A stretch of 64,000 nt of DNA from Ficedula albicollis (Eukaryota; Chordata; Aves; Passeriformes; Muscicapidae). The stretch covers positions 5,856,952-5,920,951 of the forward strand of contig NC_021677.1 in the NCBI RefSeq assembly GCF_000247815.1, written 5' to 3'. The notes below the pieces were generated by a model. That model was not told the origin of the DNA. It saw only the letters and a list, made by a program, of their open reading frames with translations, and searched no databases. Of the stretch, positions 29,588 to 42,562 are shown piece by piece. The translations under genes were made by a program, and so were the position numbers. How positions within the stretch are numbered: the stretch's first letter is position 1; each line of letters opens with the position of its first letter.

Positions 29588-29930
29588 TCATAAAGGATCA
29601 CACTTTGGACAGTGGCCGTGGCAACGGCTTGCAACACAATACCATCGTTTCTGACACTTTTGACACTGGCACAAAACCCATACCTGATGCCAATGTTCTT
29701 TGCAAATAAAACAAGGTATAGGGTTACATTTCAAGTCCAAGTTCTCACTTCAATTGTCCCAGTTGCTGTTCACGATGAGACACCTGCACTTTAATGATGT
29801 CGTCTACTGTGTCTGGAGTCAGAAGGACTTCAAAGAGCAGTGCAAAGTCAATGAGTCCTCTGGTATTAAGGAGAAGCTGATGGAAATGAAGGTCCAGCAG
29901 GATCTGGCACTCGAGCCAAAGATGGCTGGG
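29588..29930 (-). pseudogene. Cys/His-rich ORF downstream of integrase, two overlapping frames
   Basis: Two minus-strand frames overlap by a few bases. The first (29745-29930, 61 codons) is leucine-rich, with LLDLHFHQLLLN early and TPDTVDDIIKVQV later. The second (29588-29749, 53 codons) holds ten cysteines and four histidines, at C8, C13, C16, H19, H21, C27, C29, C32, C38, C43, H44, H46, C47 and C50. Such density suggests a zinc-binding fold. It occupies the position where env or an accessory gene would follow integrase. Neither frame begins with a clear start codon, and the change of frame shows decay or splicing. I do not recognise it; a trans-activator-like accessory protein is only a guess. 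Confidence 0.4.
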
Positions 29931-30019
29931 TTAGGATCTCTCGTGAGATGCCAGGGCTACAGCAGTCCTCTTTCTGAGGAGGTTCCAAGGATTCTCAGAA
30001 TGGTCTCACACTCTTGGCT

Positions 30020-30930
30020 GAGATCCACGTTGGGCCATTCTCTGTGGAGACACAAGTGTACCCTTTTCCCCAGGTGACAATGGGATAGGGTCCCATGATC
30101 TTACCTGTTTCTGGATCCTTTATAAGGACTGGGGCTTTCTGTTTGACCTCTAACTAAGGATTATTGCCAAAATGCCTAACAATTGGAGGATTAGGGTCCA
30201 TTAGGGAACAATTTTAAAAGTTAAAAAAATACAATGCTTTCTGCAACCTTCCAGCTGGGGTGGCATTCCCCATTCCCCCTTTCTGTTGTAGCAAAAGATG
30301 CTTAAGTGAATCGTGTGCTCTTTCAATGATAGATTGGCCTGTAGGGGAATGAGGAATTCCTGTTTTGTGTGACACTCCCCAGAGAGCAAAAAAACTTGCA
30401 ACTCTCTGAGAGATGTATGCAGGACCGTTATCACTTTTAATTTCAGAGGGAATTCCAAGACTGCAAAAGCACTCGCAAAGTGACGACATACGTCCTTTGC
30501 AGATTCTCCAGTGTGGCAAGATGCAAACAGGGCACCTGAAAATGTGTCTATGGAAGAGTGAATATATTTAAGTCGGCTGAATTCAGGAAAATGAGTAACA
30601 TCTGTTTGCCAAATTTGAAGACTTTGGAGGCCTCTAGGGTTAACACCTCCTGCAAGAGAGGGAAATTGTCTTTGACAGTCTGGGCACACAGCCACAATAC
30701 TGGAGGCTTGGCAAGTGGTCAAACCAAAGGTGCATGCAAGTGCAGCAGCATTTTGGTGAAAAAAGGAATGACTGAGTTTGCCTGAGCAAAGAGGTCTGGT
30801 AACACAGGCTGAGTTGTTTGAACTGGCAAAGTAAGTAAATCTGCTTGACGATTCCCTTCTGTAATAAGACCAGGTAACGTTGTGTGAGAATGAACATGCA
30901 TTACAAAATATGGATGTTGTGTAGTATCTA
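30020..30930 (-). pseudogene. Betaretrovirus-like integrase, frameshifted
   Basis: This part of pol would insert viral DNA into the host chromosome. The zinc-binding N-terminal region shows CPDC but the second histidine of the usual pair appears to be lost. The catalytic core keeps the first aspartate (WQTDVTHF), the second (SDNGPAY) and the glutamate (SIIERAH), but they lie in two frames that switch near 30440. The C-terminal domain is readable at about 30020-30115 (PYPIVTWGKGY then CVSTENGP) in yet another frame. Several changes of frame make it non-functional. Confidence 0.85.
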
Positions 30931-31411
30931 AAAGAAAAACAAGCTGTTGTAACCATTGAAACAATTCTGCATTAGGTACTTCCTTGAGTACTGCAGCTTC
31001 AGCTCGCTCTATGATTCCTGCAACATAAGCAGAGTCAGTTACTAAGTTGAAAGGAGTAGCAAATCGTTGAAAGGCCCGTACCACAACTGCCAGTTCAGCA
31101 ATCTGGGGAGAACCTGAAACAGTAGTAACATCTGAATTCCATTGATTGAGGTTTCCATCCCACCAAAGTAACCCTGATTTGTGGGTGCGGCCAGACCTGT
31201 CTGTAAAGACAGTTAAGGCTTGCAATGGGACTACGCTCCTTTTGGGCTGCATTAGGAGATTAAAGCTTGTTGCTACGAGCTTGTGCTTCGGAGGATGTGA
31301 AGAAAGCTGTCCAGAAAAATTAGTGAGAACCATTTGAAACACATCAGACTGTTGCAGTAGCCAGTGCAAATAGACAGTAGTAACAGGTAGACAGATCAGA
31401 CTGAAATCCAC
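30840..31411 (-). pseudogene. RNase H domain of the ERVK-like pol
   Basis: This domain degrades the RNA strand after reverse transcription. In the frame starting at 31411 the four conserved acidic positions are kept: D71 (FTDRSGR), E106 (QIAEL), D126 (VTDSAY) and D191 (NRQAD). The usual glycine after the first aspartate is R. The preceding 60 residues are the tether region. The frame continues into the integrase N-terminus and is then lost. Of the pol segments this is one of the best preserved. Confidence 0.85.
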
Positions 31412-31759
31412 ACCTACAAGTGTGGTACTGTGTCTTGAGCTTTGATAATAAGCAATGCCATCATTTCATGTTGAGTACTAATAGTTGTAGACATTTGGTA
31501 TGACAGAAAAATCCACTCAATGATCAACAGTGGGTCTGGCGCTTCAGGATCCCATTGAAAAATCAAAGCATGAGGTTGCTAAGCTGGATTTAGGATAATC
31601 AAAGAGAAAGGTAGCTCAGGGGCCCATCAGGCAGCTTGCCTGTTTGAAATAGCATCAGCTACTTTTTGCAGCACTTGGCAAGCTTCTGGCGTGAGCTGAT
31701 GAGATTTGGCTCCCCTTTCAACAAATTAAACAAGGGGCTTAGGTCTGTGCTTGAAATTC

Positions 31760-32802
31760 CTAATAAGGAATGAACCCAATTAACTGTCCCCAAAAGTTTT
31801 TGAGCATCATGCAGAGTCTGAATGTGTGAATTTGCAAAGGGTGAGGAGAAATGGACTGGGTCCTAATGTGCCAACCAAGGTATTTCCAAGGAGGTAGTTG
31901 TATTTTTTCTGAGGCAAGGCTGAGTCCTGCCTGAGTTACAGGAGCAATGACAAGGGCTAAGGTTTCCTCCATCACCTCCTGATGTTCTGCTGCAATCAGG
32001 ATGTCATCCATATAATGATACAACAAAGCAACAGGCATTTTTTGACGAATGGGACTGAAGACCTTTGCAACAAACCACTGGCAAATAATGGGGCTGTTTT
32101 TCATTCCTTGCGGAAGCACAATCCAGTGATATCGCTGCAAGGGAGCTTACATGTTAGTACTAGGTACAGAAAAGGCAAATTTAGGAACTTCACCAGGATG
32201 CAAAGGAATGTCAAAAAAGCAATCTTTTAAATCAATGACTGTTAAATGGCAGTTTCGAGGGATCATGGTGGGAGATGGGAGGCCAGGCTGTAAAGCCTCC
32301 ATGTCCTCCATTACAGAATTAATTTTGCGGAGGTCTTGGAGCAAACGCCACTTGCTAGATTGTTTTTTAATTACCAACACAGGAGAATTCCAAGGACTGG
32401 TGGAGGGGACTATGTGTCCCTTTTGAAGTTGTTCTTGGACAAGGTCAGTGAGTGCACGCAATTTAACCAGTAGCAGGGGCCATTGATCGTTAAATGGCAG
32501 TTTCGAGGGATCATGGTGGGAGATGGGAGGCCAGGCTGTAAAGCCTCCATGTCCTCCATTACAGAATTAATTTTGCGGAGGTCTTGGAGCAAACGCCACT
32601 TGCTAGATTGTTTTTTAATTACCAACACAGGAGAATTCCAAGGACTGGTGGAGGGGACTATGTGTCCCTTTTGAAGTTGTTCTTGGACAAGGTCAGTGAG
32701 TGCACGCAATTTAACCAGTAGCAGGGGCCATTGATCCACCCAGACAGGTGTTGTGGTTTTCCAGGTTAGTTTCAGGGTGTTGCGCACCACAATGGCCCCC
32801 AC
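31760..32802 (-). pseudogene. Reverse transcriptase, broken by a 248-bp duplication
   Basis: The fingers region is readable in 32147-32802 ([21 protein letters not shown], then [11 protein letters not shown] with the first catalytic aspartate). The palm carries an intact YMDD at 32003-32014 within the frame 31760-32140. The fingers segment is duplicated in tandem (32241-32488 and 32489-32736). Because 248 is not a multiple of three, the duplication shifts the frame. Another break lies at about 32140-32147. The thumb and connection are degraded between 31411 and 31760. Confidence 0.85.
32241..32736 (-). repeat. Tandem 248-bp duplication inside RT
   Basis: 32241-32488 and 32489-32736 each begin GTTAAATGGCAGTTTCG and end GGGGCCATTGATC. 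I see no difference between them by eye. Full identity inside an old, mutated provirus suggests a very recent event or an assembly error. Confidence 0.9.
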
Positions 32803-32886
32803 TAAAAATCAGACTGAATTTTGAAACCCCACTGAGAAAGTATATCTCGTCCCCATAATACCATAGGTACAGACAAAACAAACGGC

Positions 32887-33591
32887 TTAACAGAGGTATG
32901 TGGCCTGAATTAGATTTTGGCTTTGATAGTTTTGACTGCTCCCCCCGATTCCAGTGAGAGCTTGGGCTACCTCAGTGAGGGCCCAATTAGGAGGCCATTT
33001 ATCTTGAGAAATGACAGTCACATCAGCCCTGGTATCTATGATACCAGTGAGTGTTACTTTTTGTCCCTGTAGTGACAGGGTGCATTTGCAAGTGGAACAC
33101 TTATCAGAAATTGTCTGTACCCATAATATTTGTGGGGTTCCTGTAGGATCAAATTCTCCCACCCTTTCTTGTTGTTCCCCTGTAACAGACACTGAATCTT
33201 GTGGGAAAGGAATTAACTGTGCTATGTGGGTTCCCTTAAGGACAGCACAGGGGGGAAGGGGTGTCCATGCCATGGTTTTTATTTCCCCAATAAAATCAGA
33301 GTCCATTACTGGAGGGAGGACAAAAGGTCCTACAAGGTTATTTGAGGATCTCCTTATTAGAAAAGCGCTTTCTCGTGGTCCCGGTGATCTGAAGATTCCT
33401 GTAGGTAGGAAATGAATAGAAGAATCAAGTAACGTTACTGTGACTGAGGTTACCAAGTCCATTCTGGCACTGCCTGTAGTTGCTGGGCGAAGACTTGAGG
33501 AGACGCAGTGTAGGACCCCTGCAGTGGTGGCACTTGCGATGGCATCTGTGGAGGCGACTGAAGCATTTGTATTGAAGTGCAGCGGCGCCAT
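32887..33591 (-). pseudogene. dUTPase-protease segment, protease active site altered
   Basis: The frame of 234 codons begins in the dUTPase part, recognisable by LPTGIFRSPGP, the GPFVLPPVMDSDFIGEI block and a proline-rich end. A retroviral aspartic protease start follows. Its active-site motif, normally DTGAD, reads DTRAD at residues 186-190, a change expected to abolish catalysis. Protease would process the polyproteins; dUTPase limits uracil in viral DNA. The protease C-terminal part is not readable beyond about residue 230. The dUTPase-before-protease order supports a betaretroviral assignment. Confidence 0.85.
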
Positions 33592-33649
33592 CCTGTGCTC
33601 TGGAACCAGTTTCCCTGGATCAGGCGACCTTCAAAATCATACTTAGAAC

Positions 33650-33896
33650 GACATTTGTTAGCAAAGTGCCATCCCTTTCAGCATCATGGGCACAAAGTAG
33701 GTGCCTTAGACTTGTCTCCTTTCAGAGCCAAGCAGTCTTTCTTAAAGTGGCCAGGTTTGCCACACCCATAACAGACTTCTGCAGACTCAGAGGGACCCCT
33801 TATGGCAGCAAGAGCTTTGGCCATAGTTTCATATTGATGTTCTAATGTTCCAATACAATTACATGCTTCAATCATTTCTGTTGAAGTTGGGTTTTG
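33650..33896 (-). pseudogene. Nucleocapsid region of gag, two zinc knuckles, second with stops
   Basis: The first CCHC knuckle (C-X2-C-X4-H-X4-C) is intact at 33732-33773, reading CYGCGKPGHFKKDC. A second knuckle follows in the same frame, ending at about 33660, with the spacing kept but two stop codons inside it. Nucleocapsid binds and packages the viral RNA. The segment is cut off from the rest of gag by the solo LTR at 33902-34765. Confidence 0.85.
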
Positions 33897-33901
33897 ATTT
33901 G

Positions 33902-34765
<864 letters not shown>

Positions 34766-34770
34766 ATTTG

Positions 34771-36011
34771 GTAAAGATTTAAGAAGTTTTTTACAGTCTG
34801 CATCAGCATTTTCAACAGCAAGAGTAAAATTTCACAAGCATCTGAGTTATCAACTTGGTTTTTGAGCGCTTGCTTAAGGCAGTCAACAAAATGCATGTAC
34901 GGCTCTTGTGCCTCCTGAGTGATGGATGTAAAAGCTTTTTGAAGTTTTTTAGTATCAGGGACCTTAAGAAACGTCTGCTGAGCTGCCTCCCGGGCTCCAT
35001 CTAAGGCTTTTCCTGGGCAGTCTCAGGCTGGGGCAGCAGGATCTCTATGTAGCCCCGTTCCCATGAGTTGTCTAATTTTGAGATTTGCCAGAACCGCATT
35101 AGCACGATGCACATAAGTAACCATCAAATTCTGCACATACTCTTTTTCCCACAAAGCAAGTTGAGCAGGTGTTAGCAGTAACAGAGCAAGCATTCTTAAA
35201 TCATGCGGGGTCATTGTGCGGGCAGCAAGCACTGACTCCAGAATGGTCGTAAAGAATGGAGAGCCAATGCCATGGTCATTGCCCATCGGAGCTCCTTAAT
35301 TTCTTGGAAAAAAAGCGGCTCCCATTGGGCAGTCTGTTTTCGCATTCCCGAGTAAATGACCGAAGCAACAATATTTCCAACAATGTCCAGATCTCCCTCT
35401 ATTAACATCTGTTGCTTTAAAGTTGTCATGAAGGTCAGAGGGAAATAAATCTGGCTCATCATCTCAACAATCCCAGGATCAAAAGGATCCTCCTCTCCTT
35501 CTTCCTCGCTGTCCTCTGGACAGTAGCCAGCAGCAAAAGCCCCTATGGATTTCAAAAAGCCTCTCACCCTTGTATTTGGTGGAGGGGGGGTTGTGAGAGG
35601 GGGAGCTGTGGGTTGCACAGAGAGAGATGGAATAGTCTCTCCTGTGTCTTCAGATTGCAGAGAGCTGTGAGCCTGTGCAGTGGAGAAGGTGGCAGGGCAG
35701 GGAGCATCCACCTTATCTTTTGTCTGTGATTTTTCATGGGCTTTTAAAGTTTCAAAGACAACCCTCCAAGAGGGAATCATATTTGCAGCTGCTTTGTCTC
35801 CCTAGTTACAGAAATTCCAGAGTTTCACTCCCACTTAGTCTCACAAATCTGTCATAAAGATTGTGGTTTGGGAAACTCCTGGCAGTTTTAATGATGTCCA
35901 TTTCAATAGGATCTCTAACTGATTTGAAGGCAAAGATTTGCTGTGCTGTTGTAACAGCTTTTGCATAAGTTTAAAAACGTCTCTTTCCTGTCTGGACATT
36001 GCCTGTCCCAT
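34771..36011 (-). pseudogene. gag of the ERVK-like provirus (matrix to capsid), frameshifted
   Basis: The likely start is the MGQ at 36011, since gag proteins of this group are myristoylated on the second glycine. The frame from 36026 adds five unlikely residues. Matrix is readable to 35841. The frame 35211-35780 carries a PTAP late-domain motif (35601-35612), a proline-rich stretch and an acidic block, then the capsid start (WEPLFFQEIKEL). Capsid continues in another frame (35023-35286: SPFFTTILESV, LLLLTPAQLALWEKEY), and a third frame covers 34812-35000. At least three frame changes and an LTR insertion make it non-functional. Confidence 0.85.
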
Positions 36012-36187
36012 GTTTCCCCATAGCAAATTGGAATTCAGGGAAACCAGCCCCTGTGTCTCACCTCTTTCCAGAGGGGTTGAAAGCTTGTTGCTGGCCAGTG
36101 TCTTCTGCTTCTCCCGAGCAGATCCTCCCTCCTGCTCCTCCGAGCGGAGTCACGTCCTACAGGGACTCCACCGTCCAGTAGCTGCAG

Positions 36188-36205
36188 TCCTCACATGGGG
36201 CACCA
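36188..36205 (-). promoter_or_regulatory. Primer-binding site, tRNA-Lys-like
   Basis: The minus strand reads TGGTGCCCCATGTGAGGA, two bases inside the LTR end. It starts TGG as required for pairing with a tRNA CCA end and most resembles lysine tRNA primer sites of betaretroviruses, with a few changes. Confidence 0.7.
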
Positions 36206-36207
36206 TT

Positions 36208-36636
36208 TGACAGTGGTGGTAAAGAAGAGACGGGGTCATCATGATATGCCGTGAAGCTGTTTATTGATACACAAAGCAAAGTTTATATACTTTTAAACCT
36301 ATTGCTAAAAATAATGCACCAATCATATTAGCATTACCAAGCTATATTGCTTACTTGTAACTAGATAATATTGCTCAATCTATGCCTCGTTTAAGCTTAC
36401 CAGGTACATGCTGTATTTCACATGAACCCCCATGAAACTGCAGGGTAAGCACCCTGTACCAAGCACTTTCTTATCTTTTACATTTCTTCTTCAAAATCCC
36501 ACTTACTCTTGCCAAGGCTTGTGGCCTACTATGGCTAACACATCCATGTTGGTTGTGACAAGCTGAGAAGTGCTCGCAGTTCTGCTCTCTAGTTGTATTC
36601 CCACAAGACAGCAGGGCTTAAAAAATACTGATAACA
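36208..36636 (-). mobile_element. 5' LTR of the ERVK-like provirus
   Basis: The minus strand begins TGTTATCAGTATTTT and ends CCACCACTGTCA. It contains an inverted CCAAT (TGATTGGTGC), a TATA box (AAGTATATAAAC) and AATAAA within TCAATAAACAGC (about 36255-36262), followed by a short tail. The primer site directly after it confirms the end. The start is set by the TG nearest to where LTR-like sequence stops. Confidence 0.75.
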
Positions 36637-37789
36637 TCTATGAAGGCTTCACTTTGAATCACTAGGCTTGCCAGGCCTCAAGCTCCTCCAGAAAAGGCAA
36701 GGATTCATCTTCAACCTTTGGATTAGGTGGGGAGGAAGAAATCTCAGCAATTACAGTCCTAATGCTCCATTTGCAAGGCTAATTTTGGAAAAAAAATATG
36801 AAAAGCTGAGAAATCCATGTTGTTTTACAAAAAAACAGATTAATTCTTAGTTTAATAGTTTGTAAAATGGCCTTTTTGGACTCCAGAGCCTGGCTATGCA
36901 CCAAACCATAGTGTAACGAATACCAGAGACTTAAAGCAAAGAAAGTAAAACTGAGAAAGACAAAAGGATTCAAGATCTGTGTAAGAATATTAACAGGTTC
37001 TAAAGTTAGTATGTACATAAAAACCAAAGAAAATCTAAAAAGAGAATAAGAAACCTTTGCTCTGTCTGGGTCTCACTTTTGTTCCTACTTTTCTGAAAGG
37101 TGGAATCCGTGATACTTGTGAGTTTTTTGTGGGAAAGAAGAGAGAGATTACTATCAACAAGAAATGCCATTGTCATGCCAGAACATGTATAGTTGAATAT
37201 TAATCATGCTAAAAGACACCACTCCCTGCATCTAGACAGAACATTACTGAAAACAATGGTTTAATCTTAAAATGGCAAGAAACCGTTTAGAATGCATGGG
37301 TTTGATACTGGTAAGTTAAATTGTCTTTCTACCATAAAATGTGAGCAATGCAAATGAAACATGTCTGCATGTGGGATTTGTCCTGCCAGCGGCTCACCTG
37401 AACCATGGCTCTCCTCTCCTGTGACTATATACCCTCCATATACAACGGAAACAAGTCAGGTCTTGCATCAGTTGTACAATGTGATGTTAGTAGAAACTAG
37501 GAGTTCATATAAACAGTAAGTATGTTAAGGTGATTTATTTCATATCAGAAAGTTGGATTTTTGTCATCTCACTGTTTCCTTTACTGTTCCTCTGTTAACA
37601 GAGAAGCAGTTGTCATTTAAGGCTCTTTAAAGGAACATGAATAAATATTTTATTGGCAATTTTATTGCCTTTTGCCTGTTCCTAGAATTAACAGCAAAAT
37701 GTAGCAGCCACCAACTGCCCAGCAAGATTTGCTGAAGAGTCAGAAAGATAACAGGAATTTCAATCAAAGGCTAGACTATTGGGACATTA
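36637..37789. other. AT-rich spacer, nothing recognised
   Basis: No gene or named repeat seen. Confidence 0.5.
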
Positions 37790-38186
37790 ATATTACGAGA
37801 AGCGGGGCAATTAAGAGACGTTGTAAAAGATGGTCTATTGCTTTATTATTATCAGTCTCATAGAAGGGTGAGACATTAAAGGCGTTAGATCCAACATCAT
37901 AACATCAGAAGCTGCTTAGTTCTTAGTTACAATGCCTTATGCTAGTTTTTTAGCCAATCAAATACCTCCATAAAGTTTACTGGTATCTTTTTACACTATT
38001 GATTGCTTTGTTTTCATGGCTTTGCTGCAATGCGTCATTTTTCAACTAATCATATAACGCTTCACAAACTTACATTGATACATCCTAAACTTCTCACTAA
38101 CTTTATAAAAGGTTCTATTGCTAAACGTAATATCTTTTACTTTCTTATATTTCTGTTTGCTTAAAACATATTTCTACTTAAACTAC
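37790..38186 (-). mobile_element. Possible LTR (minus), ends uncertain
   Basis: On the minus strand there is a TATA-like TTTATAAAGTTAG near 38105, an inverted CCAAT (TTTGATTGGC near 37960) and AATAATAAAGC near 37840. Order and spacing fit an LTR, but no termini or target duplication could be fixed. Confidence 0.3.
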
Positions 38187-38188
38187 TG

Positions 38189-39690
<1,502 letters not shown>

Positions 39691-41987
39691 GGGTGGATTT
39701 GTTTCTTGCATAATCCAAATAGAAGTCATTTTCCCATTAACTAAGCTATTTTTTCTGACTAGTTTAATTTATTTCTTACTCTCATTTCAGAGCTGTGTCC
39801 AGCAGCCTAGTACAGTGTGAAAGACATATTGCTACTTCTCCACACACACTGTCCAAACTCTAGGTTGGAAAAAAGGAAAAAAGGACCCAGTATAGCTCCT
39901 GCTGGGATCCTACCAATCTCCAGCAGGATTTCAAGATGGTCTACACTGAGGATTGAAAGTGTGGCAGCTAACTACAAATTTATATTCTTGTTTTATGTCT
40001 ATTTCACTTTTATGCTCTAATTCTCCAAGCCTTCTCCAAGGTCTTAGGTCAAGCATTGCACCCATCTCTACCTCTAAGCCTGTATGTACAAGTCCCTGAG
40101 AGCTCTCTGTGCCTGCATTTCCCAAACTAGACAAACTATGTCCTACCCCTAAAGTCCTTCAAAAGTAAACACCAAGCTGCACTTGGAATTTTCCTTCTGG
40201 GAAGACAATCAGAAAAATAACAAACTACATATGTCAGATATTATCATCTGGCATCCTTGGCATCACTTGGCATCCTCTGGAAAGCATTCAGAGAATCTAT
40301 GGTGATGAGTAAGGTATAAAAGCCTATATAAACTTTTTTTAAAAATGCAACAAAAGTAGTCGCAAAACCTTGCTTGAAGGAAGCTTTCTTGTGGTTTATT
40401 TCCAGAAAGGTTTATTTAAAAACAGAAACAAAAAATGATAAAACCAAATCAGATTTAAATGAAAACAGATATAAATGAAAATTTTCGATTAAGGAAAGAT
40501 GTTTTTTTCTTCTGGGTTCTCCTGGAGTTAGCCACATTGCTCTTTAATAAAGAGCATTTTCTGACAGAATTGCCTGTATTAATCCCTAAGCTTCTGAAAG
40601 AGATGCTTTACTCTTGATTCTACAGATCTGTATAAGAATGATAAGACAGTGATTGTTTGCAGAAAATGAAGTCCATTTACAGCAAGAAACTGGAACCAAG
40701 AAAGCCTTTCACAACAGGAATGAGTGTGAGTATGACAACATCAACTTAAAATAACCTAGCACATGAAAAACGCACCCAGTTTTGGTTGGGTTTATTTGAA
40801 AGGATTTTTAGAGTTCCCTAGAGAAAGGCTCTGTCTACAAGTGATGACCATGCATGATATGCAACTACTGGAATTCATGGAATACAGTTAAGTAAATTCA
40901 TATGCATTTAATAAAGATGCAAATAAGGAAAAAATACAGAGAGAATACCAAAATGATAGCAAAGTCATACCAGTATAAAAGATTCCATACCAAATGAAAC
41001 ATCACATCTAACAGAAATAAACTACATTCTTCGTGACTCTAAAAAGAGTGCAAGTGAAATTGTTACACTCACCTCAAAAAACCTTAAATTATATCCTACT
41101 GAAGGTACAGTAAGTTATTTTGTCTCTGCAGTGAACTGTGAAGCTAAATTTCACATTGGTTTTGAAGCCAATTTTTCAAATCATAAGTAGATCTAGGCAT
41201 AATTATCAATACAACTTTCTTAACTCAAAAAAAGCTCCAAAACACCAGGACATTCAGTAGAAGTTTGATTACTGCTGTTTTGCAGGGATTTGAAGATAAA
41301 CTGTAATTAAGACATTGTGGGGTTTCTAGAAGATCCTAGTAGATGAGGCTTTGAAATTTTAACTAGGAGGGAATTAACAGATGAAAGAAAATTAAAATAT
41401 TATTAGCAAATTAATAATTAGCCATCAAGAAAGACTCTCCCTGCAGAAGGTATTGCTAAAACAGGTCAAACAACCAACAATAGTAATAAAAACCCCAAAA
41501 AACACCCCAAAGAAACAAAACAAAAAAACAAACCCCAAACAAACCCACAAACAAACAAAAAGCAACAAGTCTGCAACAGTTGCAAAGATGAAACAATTTT
41601 CCAGAGCTGAAATGCTTTATACAAAGTTATGTATATGCTCAATGGAGTGAACTGGGATGTGTCACTGAGCAAACATATCACTCAAAGCCTCTCAAACTGC
41701 AAAACACCAACAGGACTACTGAGGCACATCCCAGAATCTGTACAGGAAAAGGATCCATGCAGGGTCAGAATGGAGTAAGGCATTATTCAAAGTAAAGAGT
41801 GGCAGGTACTCCTCCGAAACAACTGGATCCTGCTCAAACAGGTTATCAAAAAAGGAACTTCTACTTAGAAACATGCACCAATTCATGATTGGACCTGCAG
41901 TCAGGGACACAGTGCAAGGTATTATATCAGTGCAAGGTAATGCCGGCCAGGGGTTTAAGCACAGAAGCATGAACGGGATGGGACTAC
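39691..41987. other. AT-rich spacer, nothing recognised
   Basis: An A/C-rich simple stretch lies at about 41488-41568. No gene or named element seen. Confidence 0.5.
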
Positions 41988-42562
41988 TGTGGAATGCGTC
42001 TTGAGCTACTTTATTATTATTTTTTCCTTCCAAGAATCAGTCTCATTAAATGGTTGGGACAGTGGGAAGATGTCAGCAGCTCACTTCCTCAGCAGCAGCC
42101 AGAGAATGTGATGTTACAAAGCACTTTGAAATTTTTTTGACCAATCACAAAAAGCAAAAGCATATTGACAGTAGTTCTATCCAACCACTATAAGTACACG
42201 TACCTTCTAGTTCAAACAATGCTTCCTTATTTCGAATACAATACCTGCTTGTAAGCCTTAAAATACAATGTACGGAGCTCCATTATTAAGCTTAGACATT
42301 CCTAATATCTTGCTAGATATACTTTTTTGCAGCTCAGAGAGTTATTCTAGCCAAGTGTTAATACACAGACCATTGTTTTATTTGTCCTTGTTTTCTACAT
42401 CTCATATAACTTTTCTGCTGACATGCCTTATGCTTTCCGCTTAGCTCTAATTACAGATTGCTGTCTCTGAGGCCTGCTTTTTTGCAGCTTTCCCAAAACC
42501 CTCTGATTTTAAGGATTGCCACACAAGGTATTGTACTTCATCCATTATACCTCATTCCTACA
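41988..42562 (-). mobile_element. Probable LTR (minus), upper part duplicated
   Basis: The minus strand runs from TGTAGGAATGAGG to GCATTCCACA, near-perfect inverted ends. It contains an inverted CCAAT (TGTGATTGGTC), a weak TATA (ACTTATAGTGG) and AATAATAAAG (near 42010). No target duplication was found. The upper 356 bases recur in the tandem duplication at 43207. Confidence 0.55.

Noticed and set aside
29358..30077. Plus-strand frames over the provirus 3' region
   Set aside because: They are antisense to readable integrase C-terminal and Cys-rich sequence on minus.
36637..38186. Search for a host gene or envelope gene above the 5' LTR
   Set aside because: No domain or splice-framed exon found; only a weak LTR-like stretch.
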